A DNA stretch of 40,791 nt from JAJZIH01 sp021785265. GTDB lineage: Bacteria > Pseudomonadota > Gammaproteobacteria > JAKAQQ01. A program made the position numbers and the translations under genes. The DNA lies in contig DAHWSH010000016.1 of NCBI GenBank assembly GCA_027338645.1, positions 1-40,791 of the forward strand. Direction: 5' to 3'. Under the pieces are notes generated by a model, which was given only the letters and a program-made list of their open reading frames with translations, did not search any database and was not told the DNA's origin. Positions 31,011-38,349 of this stretch are shown piece after piece (the first letter of the stretch is position 1; each line of letters opens with the position of its first letter).

Positions 31011-31720
31011 GCCGGTCCCGGAACGACTTCGAAGTCGAGACGGCAGCTGCCCACCAGTTCGGCGAATCCACGGTCACCCACAGCCAGGGGTCCCACGCCC
31101 GCCGGGGTCCCTGTGAAAAGCAGGTCACCGGCCGCGAGCTCCTCGTAACGGGAGAGTTCGGAGAGGAGCGTGGCCATCGGCCAGATCATCTGGTCACTCT
31201 GTCCCTCTTGCCGCAAGCTGCCATTCACGATAAGCCGGATCCTGTGGGGAACTCGATGGATGCTTTCGGCTCCCGCCGGAACCAGGGCAGAACAGGCGGC
31301 TGACCCGGTGAAACTTTTGGACAGTTCCCACGGCTGACTCTGTTTCTTGAGCTGGGCCTGGAGATCGCGGCGAGTCAGGTCGAGTCCGATCCCGTACCCG
31401 AAGATGCACCGCATGGCTTCCTCAGGCGGGATCCGGCGGCCTCCGGACCCCAGGGCGATGACCAGTTCCACTTCGTGCTGGAAATCGCTCGTTGCTGGAG
31501 GATAGGGAATTCGGGAACTGTCAGAAAGGAGCGCATGGGCCGGCTTCATGAAGAAACAGGGGGCCCCATCCACGGGTGCCCCCATCTCTCGCGCATGCTC
31601 CCGGTAATTGCGTCCGACGCAGTAGATTGCCCGGACGGGGAACCGGGTCTCCGTCCCGGCAATGGCCAGTGAGTGCTGTGGGGGTGGGGGGAAACAGAAC
31701 CGGGGTTCGGATGATGTCAT
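31007..31720 (-). CDS. Fumarylacetoacetate hydrolase family protein
   Basis: The 237-residue protein has the FAH fold: YCVGRNYREHAREMG, FFMKP, the metal-binding DFQHEVELVIALG with two glutamates, the aspartate in GIGLDLTRRD, and FTGTPAGVGPL. Small FAH proteins of this kind include fumarylpyruvate hydrolase, acylpyruvases and oxaloacetate decarboxylase/tautomerases; the exact substrate cannot be told. It overlaps the upstream ATP-PPase gene by four bases (ATGA) and the converging EAL gene in the palindrome CTAG. ATG 31720 has GAGGA upstream. Confidence 0.9.
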   Translation of the reverse strand: MTSSEPRFCFPPPPQHSLAIAGTETRFPVRAIYCVGRNYREHAREMGAPVDGAPCFFMKPAHALLSDSSRIPYPPATSDFQHEVELVIALGSGGRRIPPEEAMRCIFGYGIGLDLTRRDLQAQLKKQSQPWELSKSFTGSAACSALVPAGAESIHRVPHRIRLIVNGSLRQEGQSDQMIWPMATLLSELSRYEELAAGDLLFTGTPAGVGPLAVGDRGFAELVGSCRLDFEVVPGPA

Positions 31721-32442
31721 CGCAGTCTTCCTCCGGATCGGGCATCAGCCGATGGGGGGTTGAATGGCCAGGGGTGGAGTTCACAGTACTGGAAACGCTG
31801 GTCACGGAGCACCGTCTCACCCCGCTGGAACATGACGGGGTGGATGAAGGGTGGGCCGTCGTAAACGAAACTGTGAAACTCGCCGCGTTCCCCACAGGGA
31901 TCAACGGTGACCGGCAGGTCGGCCAGAAAGCGGTCATCAAACTCGCGGCCAGCGAACGAGGGATCCAACTGGGTGGTATCCACACAGACCACAATGGCCC
32001 GGTAGCCTTCGGCGATGAAACGCCGGGCCAGGCGGTCTGTCGGCTGTCCCCACAGGGGAAAGAGGCCTGTCATGTCCACCTGGGCGAGGTGGGTCTCCCG
32101 GTAACGACGGACCTCCTCCAGGAAGAGGTCACCGAAGGCCACATGGTGGATTCCGTTCTCCCGATATTCCATCAGTCGGTGGCCGAGAGCGGCTTCGTAT
32201 TCGGCATTGCCGCCGTGAACCGGCAGGAAAACGAGGTCCAGTGGCAGTCCAAGCGAGCTGGCCTGTGCTTCAAGGAGTGAACGCCGCACGCCGTGCATGG
32301 CAATGCGTTGGTAGCTTTCGTTTAGGGTTGTCAGCAGACGGACGACCTGCCAGTCGGGATCGGCGGCCAGTCGGGCGAGTGCCAGGAGTGAATCCTTGCC
32401 TCCGGAGAAGGACAGGACCACCGGTTGCCGTTGCCCCGCCAC
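31717..32442 (-). CDS. Dph6-like ATP-pyrophosphatase (diphthine-ammonia ligase family)
   Basis: Starting at GTG 32442 the protein has 241 residues with the PP-loop SGGKDS at 13-18 and the family blocks GIHHVAFGDLFLEEVRRYRE, GLFPLWGQPTDRLA and the C-terminal VDPCGERGEFHSFVYDGP, matching the Dph6 / MJ0570 group. In eukaryotes and archaea Dph6 amidates diphthine on EF-2; bacteria lack diphthamide, so the role here is unknown. The frame is open to ATG 32529 and ATG 32490 inside uvrD, but GTG 32442, two bases after the uvrD stop, puts the P-loop at the usual distance from the N-terminus. Start is uncertain; family call is firmer. Confidence 0.85.
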   Translation of the reverse strand: MAGQRQPVVLSFSGGKDSLLALARLAADPDWQVVRLLTTLNESYQRIAMHGVRRSLLEAQASSLGLPLDLVFLPVHGGNAEYEAALGHRLMEYRENGIHHVAFGDLFLEEVRRYRETHLAQVDMTGLFPLWGQPTDRLARRFIAEGYRAIVVCVDTTQLDPSFAGREFDDRFLADLPVTVDPCGERGEFHSFVYDGPPFIHPVMFQRGETVLRDQRFQYCELHPWPFNPPSADARSGGRLR

Positions 32443-32444
32443 GG

Positions 32445-34634
32445 TCAGGAGTCCAGGTTCTCGAGATGAGCCATGGACCAGATCAGCCATTTGCTCCCGG
32501 CCTGGTCGAAGCGGACCTGGACCCGACATTGGGCTCCGGTGCCTTCGTGGTCCAGAACGACCCCTTCACCGAATCGTGGATGACGGACCCGCCGACCGAT
32601 TGAAACCGGCTGTCCAGCCTCTGGGAGACGGGAACGGGGAGGGCTCGCGGGTTTCATGCCCCAGGCGGGCGTCAGGGTTCGCACGGAAGGATTGAGGACA
32701 TCCAGATGGCTTTCGGGAATTTCACGGAGAAACCGCGAAGGCAGGGACTGGTAGAGACGGCCACGCAGCCGTCGTTGTCGGGCCACGGTCAGAAAAAGCT
32801 GCTCTTGGGCGCGGGTCATGCCAACGTAAAAGAGCCGGCGTTCCTCCTCGAGTCCGCCTGCGGTATCGAGAGAACGGATATGTGGCACTAGCCCTTCTTC
32901 GAGGCCGCTGATGAATACCGTGTGGAATTCAAGTCCCTTTGCGGCATGCAGGCTCATGAGCTGAACTTCAGCCGGTCGTGTTTCTCCCGACTCGAGATCG
33001 GTGGCGAGTGTCATCTGCGCAAGGAAGGCGGCCAAACGAGACAGTGGGGATTCCCCGTCCGGGACTTCCTCGGGCTCGAATGTGGCAGCGGCGTTGATGA
33101 GCTCGCCCAGACTTTCGAGTCGGCTTTCTGCCCGCAGGGGATCCTCCTGCCGGTAGAACTCGGGCAGACCGCTCAGTTCGATGACCCGTTCAACCTGCTG
33201 TGGCAGATCCTGCCCGGCGATCGCTTCCTGCATCCGCGACAGCAGGCTGAACCACTGTCCGAGGGCCGAACGGGTTCGTGAGGCGAGCGTCGCATCCTGG
33301 GCCAGCCGGGATAATGCCACGTTGAGGGATCGGGATTCCGTTTGGGCCAGCTCGCGGGCGCGTTCGAGGGTTTTGTCTCCAATCCCTCGCGGTGGGGCGT
33401 GGAGCGCCCGCTCCAGGGCCGAGGTGTGGTCTGGGTTGACGAGCAATCGGAGGTAGGACAGGACATCCTTGATCTCGGCGCGCTCGAGGAAGCGGACCCC
33501 GCCATAGACGCGATAGGGGATGCGATGCCGGACGAGCCCCTCCTCGATGACGCGGGATTGACTGTTCGAACGGTAGAGCACGGCGATGGTGGAGGCGGCC
33601 AGCCCGGTGGCCAGCTGTCGCTCGATCTCGGTGACGATGTAGTCGGCTTCTTCCTGTTCATGGTCGGCCGTGAAAAGGACCGGACGGCGGCCTTGCTCCC
33701 CCTCGGTCCAGAGCGTTTTCCCCAGCCGGGAAGGATTATGTGAGATCAGGGCATTGGCCGCCTGGAGAATGGATCGGCTCGAACGGTAGTTCTGTTCGAG
33801 GCGGATCGTGCGGGATTGGGGGAAATCTCGGGAAAAGGCCAGGATGTGCTCGATCCGGGCTCCCCGCCAGCCGTAAATGGCCTGATCGTCGTCACCCACC
33901 ACGAAGGGTCGTGCCCCCGGGCCCGTCAGCTCACGGAACCAGAGATACTGGAGCGGGTTCGTGTCCTGGAATTCGTCGATCAGGATTTCGGCAAAACGTT
34001 CTCGATACTGGTCGCGGATCCGGGGATGGGCTCGCCAGAGTTCAAGACATCCGAAGAGGAGTTCGGGAAAATCAGTGGCACCGAGTGTCTTTAGTTTTTT
34101 TTCGTAGTCGGTATAAAGCAGCCGCAGGGCCTCGTCTCCTTCTCCACCGCTTTCGGCCACCTGCCCGGCGCGCCGACCGGCATCCTTCTGCTGGTTGATG
34201 TACCACTGGACCAGGGACGGGGCGTGGTTCCGCTCATCCCACTGCCGATCCCGGATGAGCTGTCGGACCAGACGGCGCTGATCCTCATCATCGAGGATCG
34301 TGAAATCGGCGGTGAGTCCGGCCTGGGCGGCATGGCGGACCAAGATGCGGTAGCCGATACTGTGGAACGTCCCGAGCCACATGGAGCGAGCCTTGGGACC
34401 GGCCAGCTGGAAGATTCGTTCCCGCATTTCCCGGGCGGCCTTGTTGGTGAAGGTGACGGCCAGCACCTGATCCGGCCGGCATCCATCGATGGCAAGGCGC
34501 CAAGCCACCCGGTGAACCAAGACCCGGGTCTTGCCACTGCCGGCGCCAGCCAAGACCAAGACGGGGATTTCCGGCTGGTTCACGGCCTCTTGCTGGGCTG
34601 TGTTCAGGGACTGGAGCAGGCGGGTGGTATCCAT
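32445..34634 (-). CDS. uvrD: DNA helicase II UvrD
   Basis: The 729-residue SF1 helicase has Walker A GAGSGKT (30-36), motif Ia TFTNKAAREM, DEFQDTN, GDDDQAIYGWRGA, the EQNYRSS motif, GVRFLERAEIKDVLSYLRLL (diagnostic of UvrD rather than Rep) and LMSLHAAKGLEF, VGMTRAQ. The C-terminal GRRVRHPRFGEGVVLDHEG is the Tudor-like RNA-polymerase-interaction domain. UvrD removes the incised strand in excision and mismatch repair. The ATG lies seven bases after a TACAAT and has no ribosome-binding site, so the mRNA may be leaderless. It is followed by the ATP-PPase and FAH genes in one operon. Confidence 0.97.
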   Translation of the reverse strand: MDTTRLLQSLNTAQQEAVNQPEIPVLVLAGAGSGKTRVLVHRVAWRLAIDGCRPDQVLAVTFTNKAAREMRERIFQLAGPKARSMWLGTFHSIGYRILVRHAAQAGLTADFTILDDEDQRRLVRQLIRDRQWDERNHAPSLVQWYINQQKDAGRRAGQVAESGGEGDEALRLLYTDYEKKLKTLGATDFPELLFGCLELWRAHPRIRDQYRERFAEILIDEFQDTNPLQYLWFRELTGPGARPFVVGDDDQAIYGWRGARIEHILAFSRDFPQSRTIRLEQNYRSSRSILQAANALISHNPSRLGKTLWTEGEQGRRPVLFTADHEQEEADYIVTEIERQLATGLAASTIAVLYRSNSQSRVIEEGLVRHRIPYRVYGGVRFLERAEIKDVLSYLRLLVNPDHTSALERALHAPPRGIGDKTLERARELAQTESRSLNVALSRLAQDATLASRTRSALGQWFSLLSRMQEAIAGQDLPQQVERVIELSGLPEFYRQEDPLRAESRLESLGELINAAATFEPEEVPDGESPLSRLAAFLAQMTLATDLESGETRPAEVQLMSLHAAKGLEFHTVFISGLEEGLVPHIRSLDTAGGLEEERRLFYVGMTRAQEQLFLTVARQRRLRGRLYQSLPSRFLREIPESHLDVLNPSVRTLTPAWGMKPASPPRSRLPEAGQPVSIGRRVRHPRFGEGVVLDHEGTGAQCRVQVRFDQAGSKWLIWSMAHLENLDS

Positions 34635-34641
34635 GTTTGCT

Positions 34642-34647
34642 ATTGTA
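34642..34647 (-). promoter_or_regulatory. Putative -10 box (TACAAT) of uvrD, leaderless arrangement
   Basis: CTTACAAT on the minus strand ends seven bases before the uvrD ATG. The spacing predicts transcription starting at or next to the start codon. No -35 hexamer is obvious at 16-18 bases. Confidence 0.4.
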
Positions 34648-34681
34648 AGGGACGCCCATCGGCCGGAGTGTCTACCCGTTC

Positions 34682-35614
34682 ATGGTTCCCGCGGAATCCC
34701 GCACGGATCGTCATGCGGTTGCGGTCTCGATCCTGAACTACAACTCTGCCGCGCATACGCGGACCGCTGTGGCCTCGATCCTCGAGAAAACCGATCCCCT
34801 TCTGGACTTCCGGATCGTCGTCGCCGAAAACGGCTCACGGTCCTCCGAGCAGGTTCATCCTGGGGAGTGGCCCGATGCACGGGTCCAGGTGGTGGCGAGC
34901 CGGATCAACCTGGGCTTTGCCGGAGGTCACCAGTTCGCCTTGCAGTTTGTTCGTGCCCGCTATTATTTCCTCTTCAATAACGATGGATACGTTTTGAACG
35001 ATGTCCTGCGTGGCCTGTTCGATTTCATGGAAGCTCACCCCGATGTGGGACTGACAACCGGTCGATGCCAGGGACCGGATGGCGACCTGCGGCCCTCGTT
35101 CGATTACCTGCCCAGCCTGCTCAGGGCAGTCGTTGGGTCCGGTCTTCTGAGGCGGGTCCGACGAGCGCGCTACCCCGATCGCCGGGCCGACTACTCGGGG
35201 CCGCTCGATGTCCCCATGGTCACCGGGAGCGCGCTGTTCGTCCGGGGTGAGCTGCTCGAATCCTTGGGGGGGCTGGATACCCAGTTTTTTCTTTACTGTG
35301 AAGAAGAAGATCTGGCCCGGCGTATCCGTGATGCGGGATGGCGGATCTGTTATGTCCCCGACGCACATTTTTGCCACGTGGGTGGAGGGAGCATGCCCAT
35401 GCAGCTCGCACTCCGCAAGGAGTTTTATCTGTCCTTCCTGTATTACCTGAGAAAACATCACGGCCGGTTTTACGTCCTGGGTTTCCGGTTTTTTCTCCTG
35501 GTCAAACTCCTGGTCCGGGCACTCCGGGGAAGGGATTCATGGACCCTGTGGTGGTTTGTGGTCCGTGGCGCTCCCGTATCTGAGAGTCTCCGGTACCGGC
35601 AGCGGATGAACTAG
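34682..35614 (+). CDS. Family 2 glycosyltransferase, rhamnosyltransferase-like
   Basis: The 310-residue protein has a GT-A fold: VSILNYNSA at the N-terminus, GFAGGHQFAL, the metal-binding NND at 99-101 (FLFNNDGYVLND), and VTGSALFVRGELLESLGGLDTQFFLYCEEEDLARRIRDAG-type acceptor region with the catalytic EED. This pattern is that of WbbL-type rhamnosyl- or related sugar transferases for LPS or capsule. A hydrophobic and basic C-terminal part (residues 240-285) may hold it at the membrane. It is divergent from uvrD with 47 bases between. No clear ribosome-binding site; the ATG at 34682 is the first in frame. Confidence 0.87.
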   Translation: MVPAESRTDRHAVAVSILNYNSAAHTRTAVASILEKTDPLLDFRIVVAENGSRSSEQVHPGEWPDARVQVVASRINLGFAGGHQFALQFVRARYYFLFNNDGYVLNDVLRGLFDFMEAHPDVGLTTGRCQGPDGDLRPSFDYLPSLLRAVVGSGLLRRVRRARYPDRRADYSGPLDVPMVTGSALFVRGELLESLGGLDTQFFLYCEEEDLARRIRDAGWRICYVPDAHFCHVGGGSMPMQLALRKEFYLSFLYYLRKHHGRFYVLGFRFFLLVKLLVRALRGRDSWTLWWFVVRGAPVSESLRYRQRMN

Positions 35615-35762
35615 ATCGAACCCTCGTTCGCTGCCAGGATCCGTGATTGCACGAGTGGCCATGAAACTCTCTAACGCTTATCGTCCAGGGATCGTGCAGG
35701 AGCGCTTGGGTTTGCAGACGACCATGACAGCGATGCCGCTTCTCACCCATTCACGCGCCGAC

Positions 35763-35789
35763 AAAAAAGCCCCCCGGGAACCGGGGGGC
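35763..35789 (-). terminator. Intrinsic terminator of the hsp20 operon
   Basis: On the minus strand a 9-bp stem (arms 35781-35789 and 35769-35777, GCCCCCCGG/CCGGGGGGC) with a 3-base loop is followed by six T residues, 19 bases past the stop of the second hsp20 gene. Confidence 0.9.
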
Positions 35790-35807
35790 CAGAGTGGACA
35801 GGACTGT

Positions 35808-36215
35808 TCAGCTTGCGATCGGGATCCGCCGTGTCCTGTGGCTTTCGCGTTTCTGGAGAAAAACCCGGAGCACTCCGTTCTTGAGCTCGGCTCGGATCTT
35901 CTCGGGATCAATTGTCTGTTGTCCCAGCGTAAACTGCCGCTGATAGTGGGATCCCCGCAGGTCCGCATCCACCGAAGTCATGGCTTCGGGCAGCTCGATC
36001 GCGAGTGTACCTTCCAGGGTGAGCCGGTTATCGGCCACCTCGACCTTGAGAGAGTCCGGGGACACTCCGGGCATATCCGCCTCGATCAGGATCGCCTCCG
36101 CCGTCTCGCGGATATCCACGGGAGGCAGGATCACCGGTTCCCGCCGGGTAGCCTGGGCCGGATCCTTGGTGGCTGATAGGGGTTTGACGTGGGTGCTCAT
36201 TTGCTGACTGGTCAT
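35808..36215 (-). CDS. Small heat-shock protein, Hsp20 family (second gene)
   Basis: This encodes 135 residues: an unusually short N-terminal arm (about 28 residues), then an alpha-crystallin domain with VDIRETAEAILIEADMPGVS, SLKVEVADNRLTLEG and the C-terminal KNGVLRVFLQKRE, ending in the IPI motif (RRIPIAS) that drives oligomer assembly. Small Hsps hold unfolding proteins for refolding by DnaK/ClpB. It has GAGGAGGT before ATG 36215, lies 26 bases after the first hsp20 and is followed by a strong terminator. Its sequence differs greatly from the first copy, so this is an old duplication or two separate lines. Confidence 0.95.
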   Translation of the reverse strand: MTSQQMSTHVKPLSATKDPAQATRREPVILPPVDIRETAEAILIEADMPGVSPDSLKVEVADNRLTLEGTLAIELPEAMTSVDADLRGSHYQRQFTLGQQTIDPEKIRAELKNGVLRVFLQKRESHRTRRIPIAS

Positions 36216-36241
36216 GGTTGTTACCTCCTCGTGAATCCGGG

Positions 36242-36706
36242 TCAGGCGGCGCGAACTTCAACCCGTCGCGGCTGCAGTGCGGCCTTCTTCGGAAGGATCA
36301 GGGTGACGACCCCGTTTTTGGCCTGAGCCGTAATGGCCTCGGGATCAACGGAGTCCGGAAGGCTCAGGGTTCTCAGGAACTCACCGCTGAAACGTTCCTG
36401 CCGATAAACGGTGGTTTCCTTGTTTTCCTTCTCGGCTGCCGTAGCCCGCTTGCCCGCGATGGTGATGAGACCGTCTTTGACCTCCACGGAGAGGTCTTTC
36501 TGGTCGATCCCGGGAGCAAACACATAGACCCGGAATTCCTGTTCCGTTTCCCCGATATTCACCAGCGGGAACCGGCTGGCTGAACTGGCCCTGAGGTCCC
36601 GGCTGAATGAATCGGCGAACCAGCTTTCCAGGGCCGAACGGATGGGCCCCATCTCACTGAAAAACGGGAAATCAGTCTCTAACGGACTCATGAGATCAAA
36701 CCACAT
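36242..36706 (-). CDS. Small heat-shock protein, Hsp20 family (first gene)
   Basis: This encodes 154 residues with a longer N-terminal arm (about 45 residues, aromatic-rich) and an alpha-crystallin domain: VNIGETEQEFRVYVFAPGID, LSVEVKDGLITIAGKR, ERFSGEFLRTLSLPDSVD, KNGVVTLILPK. There is no IxI motif at the C-terminus, unlike the partner. ATG 36706 has GGAGG seven bases upstream; the frame runs back to 36751. It is the first gene after a sigma-32 promoter, and its leader carries a hairpin that may mask the ribosome-binding site at low temperature. Confidence 0.95.
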   Translation of the reverse strand: MWFDLMSPLETDFPFFSEMGPIRSALESWFADSFSRDLRASSASRFPLVNIGETEQEFRVYVFAPGIDQKDLSVEVKDGLITIAGKRATAAEKENKETTVYRQERFSGEFLRTLSLPDSVDPEAITAQAKNGVVTLILPKKAALQPRRVEVRAA

Positions 36707-36737
36707 GGCGACACCTCCATACCTCGACGAAATGGCC

Positions 36738-36755
36738 GGGGGTGGAACCACCCCC
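36738..36755 (-). promoter_or_regulatory. Hairpin in the hsp20 leader, possible RNA thermometer element
   Basis: In the minus-strand RNA, GGGGGUGG and CCACCCCC form a near-perfect hairpin close to the predicted 5' end. The same CACCCCC arm can alternatively pair with the ribosome-binding site GGAGGUG (36712-36718), six of seven bases with one A-C mismatch, across 19 bases. This is inference from pairing alone. Confidence 0.4.
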
Positions 36756-36765
36756 TTTGCCTTTC

Positions 36766-36795
36766 TAGATGGGGGCGTCGGTCCGCGGTTTCAAG
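36766..36795 (-). promoter_or_regulatory. Sigma-32 (RpoH) heat-shock promoter of the hsp20 operon
   Basis: On the minus strand CCCCTTGAAA (core CTTGAAA at 36789-36795) and CCCCATCTA (36766-36774) are separated by 14 bases. Both match the RpoH consensus (CTTGAAA, 13-17 bases, CCCCATNTA) exactly. The TGA of the upstream beta-propeller gene forms part of the -35 element. Transcription would start near 36758, some 50 bases before the first hsp20 start. Confidence 0.85.
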
Positions 36796-38164
36796 GGGCG
36801 GGTGCGATCTTCCGCTTCCGGATCCCGAGGACGGCCAGGCAGAGCGCCAGACCGGCAAGCGTCAAGGGACCCAAGGCGCTCGAACTACTAACGTTGGGAT
36901 TCTGGTAGCTTACGAAAACGCTAACCGTGGCGGGTGCCGAGACCGGAGAAGGCCCGCCCGCGACCGTTTCGCAGATGAAACTGAAGGCATCTTCACCCGA
37001 GAATCCGCCGTCCGGGACATAGGTGAAAAGGCCGCTGCTGGGCACGATCGTGACGGAGCCATGGATCGGCGGGACCAGCAAATGAAAGTCACGCTCGCGT
37101 CCCAAGACATCGCTGCAGCCCAGCGTATTCTGGCTCGGGGTATTTTCAATGCTGTTGTAGACCCCGCCGATGGCAATGAGGTCGCCTGGTCCGACGAAGG
37201 CACCGACGGATCCGGGACCGGCGAACGGTCCCAAGGTTCTCGTGATGGAGCGGGTTGCGGTACTGATGACGAGCACGCTGTTCTGGCCGGGTTCGACGGC
37301 ATAGAGATGGGCACCGGAGGGGGAAATCGCGAGTCCTGCGGGATCCCCGCCCACATCAAGGGTGGCCTCGACGCTGTCGGTGGCCGTATCAATCAGGGTG
37401 AGAGTCCCGCTCCCGGTGTTCGAGACATAGAGAATGCTCCCGTTGGGAGACAGGGCCAGGCCGGTCGGGTCAGTCCCCACGGGGATGGTCGTGATCACCT
37501 TTCTTTCGTGCCGGTTGATCACGGAAACGCTGTTGCTGCCGGTATTGGCCACATAAACCGTGAATCCGCGTGGAGAAATCACGACCGCACCCGGCTCCTT
37601 CCCTACCGGAATGGTCAGCAGGCTGGCGGCCAAGGGAGCCGAGACCACCGAAACCGTGTCGTCCCCGCGATTGGATACGAACAGCAAGGAACCGTCGGGT
37701 GTCATGGCCATACCGTCCGGCTGGTTGCCCACGGCAATGGTCTGGAGTACGGTCCCTGCCGCAACGTTGATCTCGGAGACGTCGTTGGCTCCGGCACTGG
37801 CGACATAGGCTGCACTCCCGGCCGGGCTAAAGACGATGCTATTCGGGTCGGCCCCGACCGGAATGGTGCCCGTGACCACGTTGTTCACGTTCATCACGGT
37901 GACGGTGCCACTGGCGGAGTTGGCGATGTAAATGGGACTGCCGATGGGGGCGACCGCGATAGCCGTTGGGGACTGCTGGGTATTGACCGTCGCCACTTCA
38001 TTGAAGTTGTTGCCCGTGTCCAGAACCGCCACCGTCTGGTTGCCATTCTGGGTAACGTAAAGATCAGGAAGGGCCTCTGCCGTTCCCAAAGCAGTAACGG
38101 TAGCGACGATGATGAACGCCACAAGGGAAGCCCGAGGGCGCCATCTGGAAAGTTCGAGCGGCAT
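36791..38164 (-). CDS. Exported seven-bladed YVTN beta-propeller protein with C-terminal membrane anchor
   Basis: With ATG 38164 the protein has 457 residues (GTG 38173 is an alternative). A signal peptide (SLVAFIIVATVTALGTAEA) is followed by seven repeats of about 42 residues, each with a YVxN-like start and an IPVG/SPxG turn (for example LYVSNTGSGTLTLIDTATDS), forming a YVTN beta-propeller. Next comes an Ig-like domain of the Big_17/cadherin type (GLFTYVPDGGFSGEDAFSF), then a Ser-rich stretch, one hydrophobic helix (LGPLTLAGLALCLAVLG) and a basic RKRK tail, the layout of a C-terminal sorting or anchoring signal. The ligand is unknown. A promoter lies directly upstream; the hsp20 operon promoter starts in its stop codon. 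Confidence 0.85.
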   Translation of the reverse strand: MPLELSRWRPRASLVAFIIVATVTALGTAEALPDLYVTQNGNQTVAVLDTGNNFNEVATVNTQQSPTAIAVAPIGSPIYIANSASGTVTVMNVNNVVTGTIPVGADPNSIVFSPAGSAAYVASAGANDVSEINVAAGTVLQTIAVGNQPDGMAMTPDGSLLFVSNRGDDTVSVVSAPLAASLLTIPVGKEPGAVVISPRGFTVYVANTGSNSVSVINRHERKVITTIPVGTDPTGLALSPNGSILYVSNTGSGTLTLIDTATDSVEATLDVGGDPAGLAISPSGAHLYAVEPGQNSVLVISTATRSITRTLGPFAGPGSVGAFVGPGDLIAIGGVYNSIENTPSQNTLGCSDVLGRERDFHLLVPPIHGSVTIVPSSGLFTYVPDGGFSGEDAFSFICETVAGGPSPVSAPATVSVFVSYQNPNVSSSSALGPLTLAGLALCLAVLGIRKRKIAPAP

Positions 38165-38192
38165 GAAAGTCACGAATCCGGGTCAGACCCCT

Positions 38193-38221
38193 AGTTTATG
38201 CGTGATTCCCCCGAGGATCAA
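38193..38221 (-). promoter_or_regulatory. Sigma-70 promoter of the beta-propeller gene
   Basis: On the minus strand TTGATC (38216-38221) and TAAACT (38193-38198) are separated by 17 bases. Start of transcription would fall near 38186, within an inverted repeat GGGT-CAG-ACCC (38180-38190) that could be an operator. Confidence 0.6.
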
Positions 38222-38290
38222 GGGTAAACCGGGCAGAGAGGTCTCGACTTGCGCCGGCGGAGAGCCGTCAACCATCAACAAAGCTCCCGG

Positions 38291-38321
38291 TTGACAGAAA
38301 GAGGGGGGTGCGGGCTAGACT
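38291..38321 (+). promoter_or_regulatory. Promoter of the bioB operon
   Basis: A perfect TTGACA (38291-38296) precedes TAGACT (38316-38321) with a 19-base spacer, rather long. The bioB ATG is 28 bases further on. I saw no BirA-type operator (TTGTAAACC and its inverse) here. Confidence 0.5.
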
Positions 38322-38349
38322 GACCGCAAAATGCCAGGCTTCGTGATCC

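Noticed and set aside
35643..36176. 177-codon plus-strand open frame
   Set aside because: It lies antisense to an hsp20 gene and reads through the hsp20 terminator; no family features.
36738..36755. GGGGGTGG/CCACCCCC hairpin as a terminator of the beta-propeller gene
   Set aside because: On the minus strand no T-tract follows it; T-rich sequence lies only on the plus side, where there is no gene to terminate.
37061..38194. 377-codon plus-strand open frame
   Set aside because: It is antisense to the beta-propeller gene; its repetitive character mirrors the YVTN repeats on the other strand.
38281..38349. BirA operator before bioB
   Set aside because: GGTTGAC resembles half of the operator but the paired half at proper spacing is missing.
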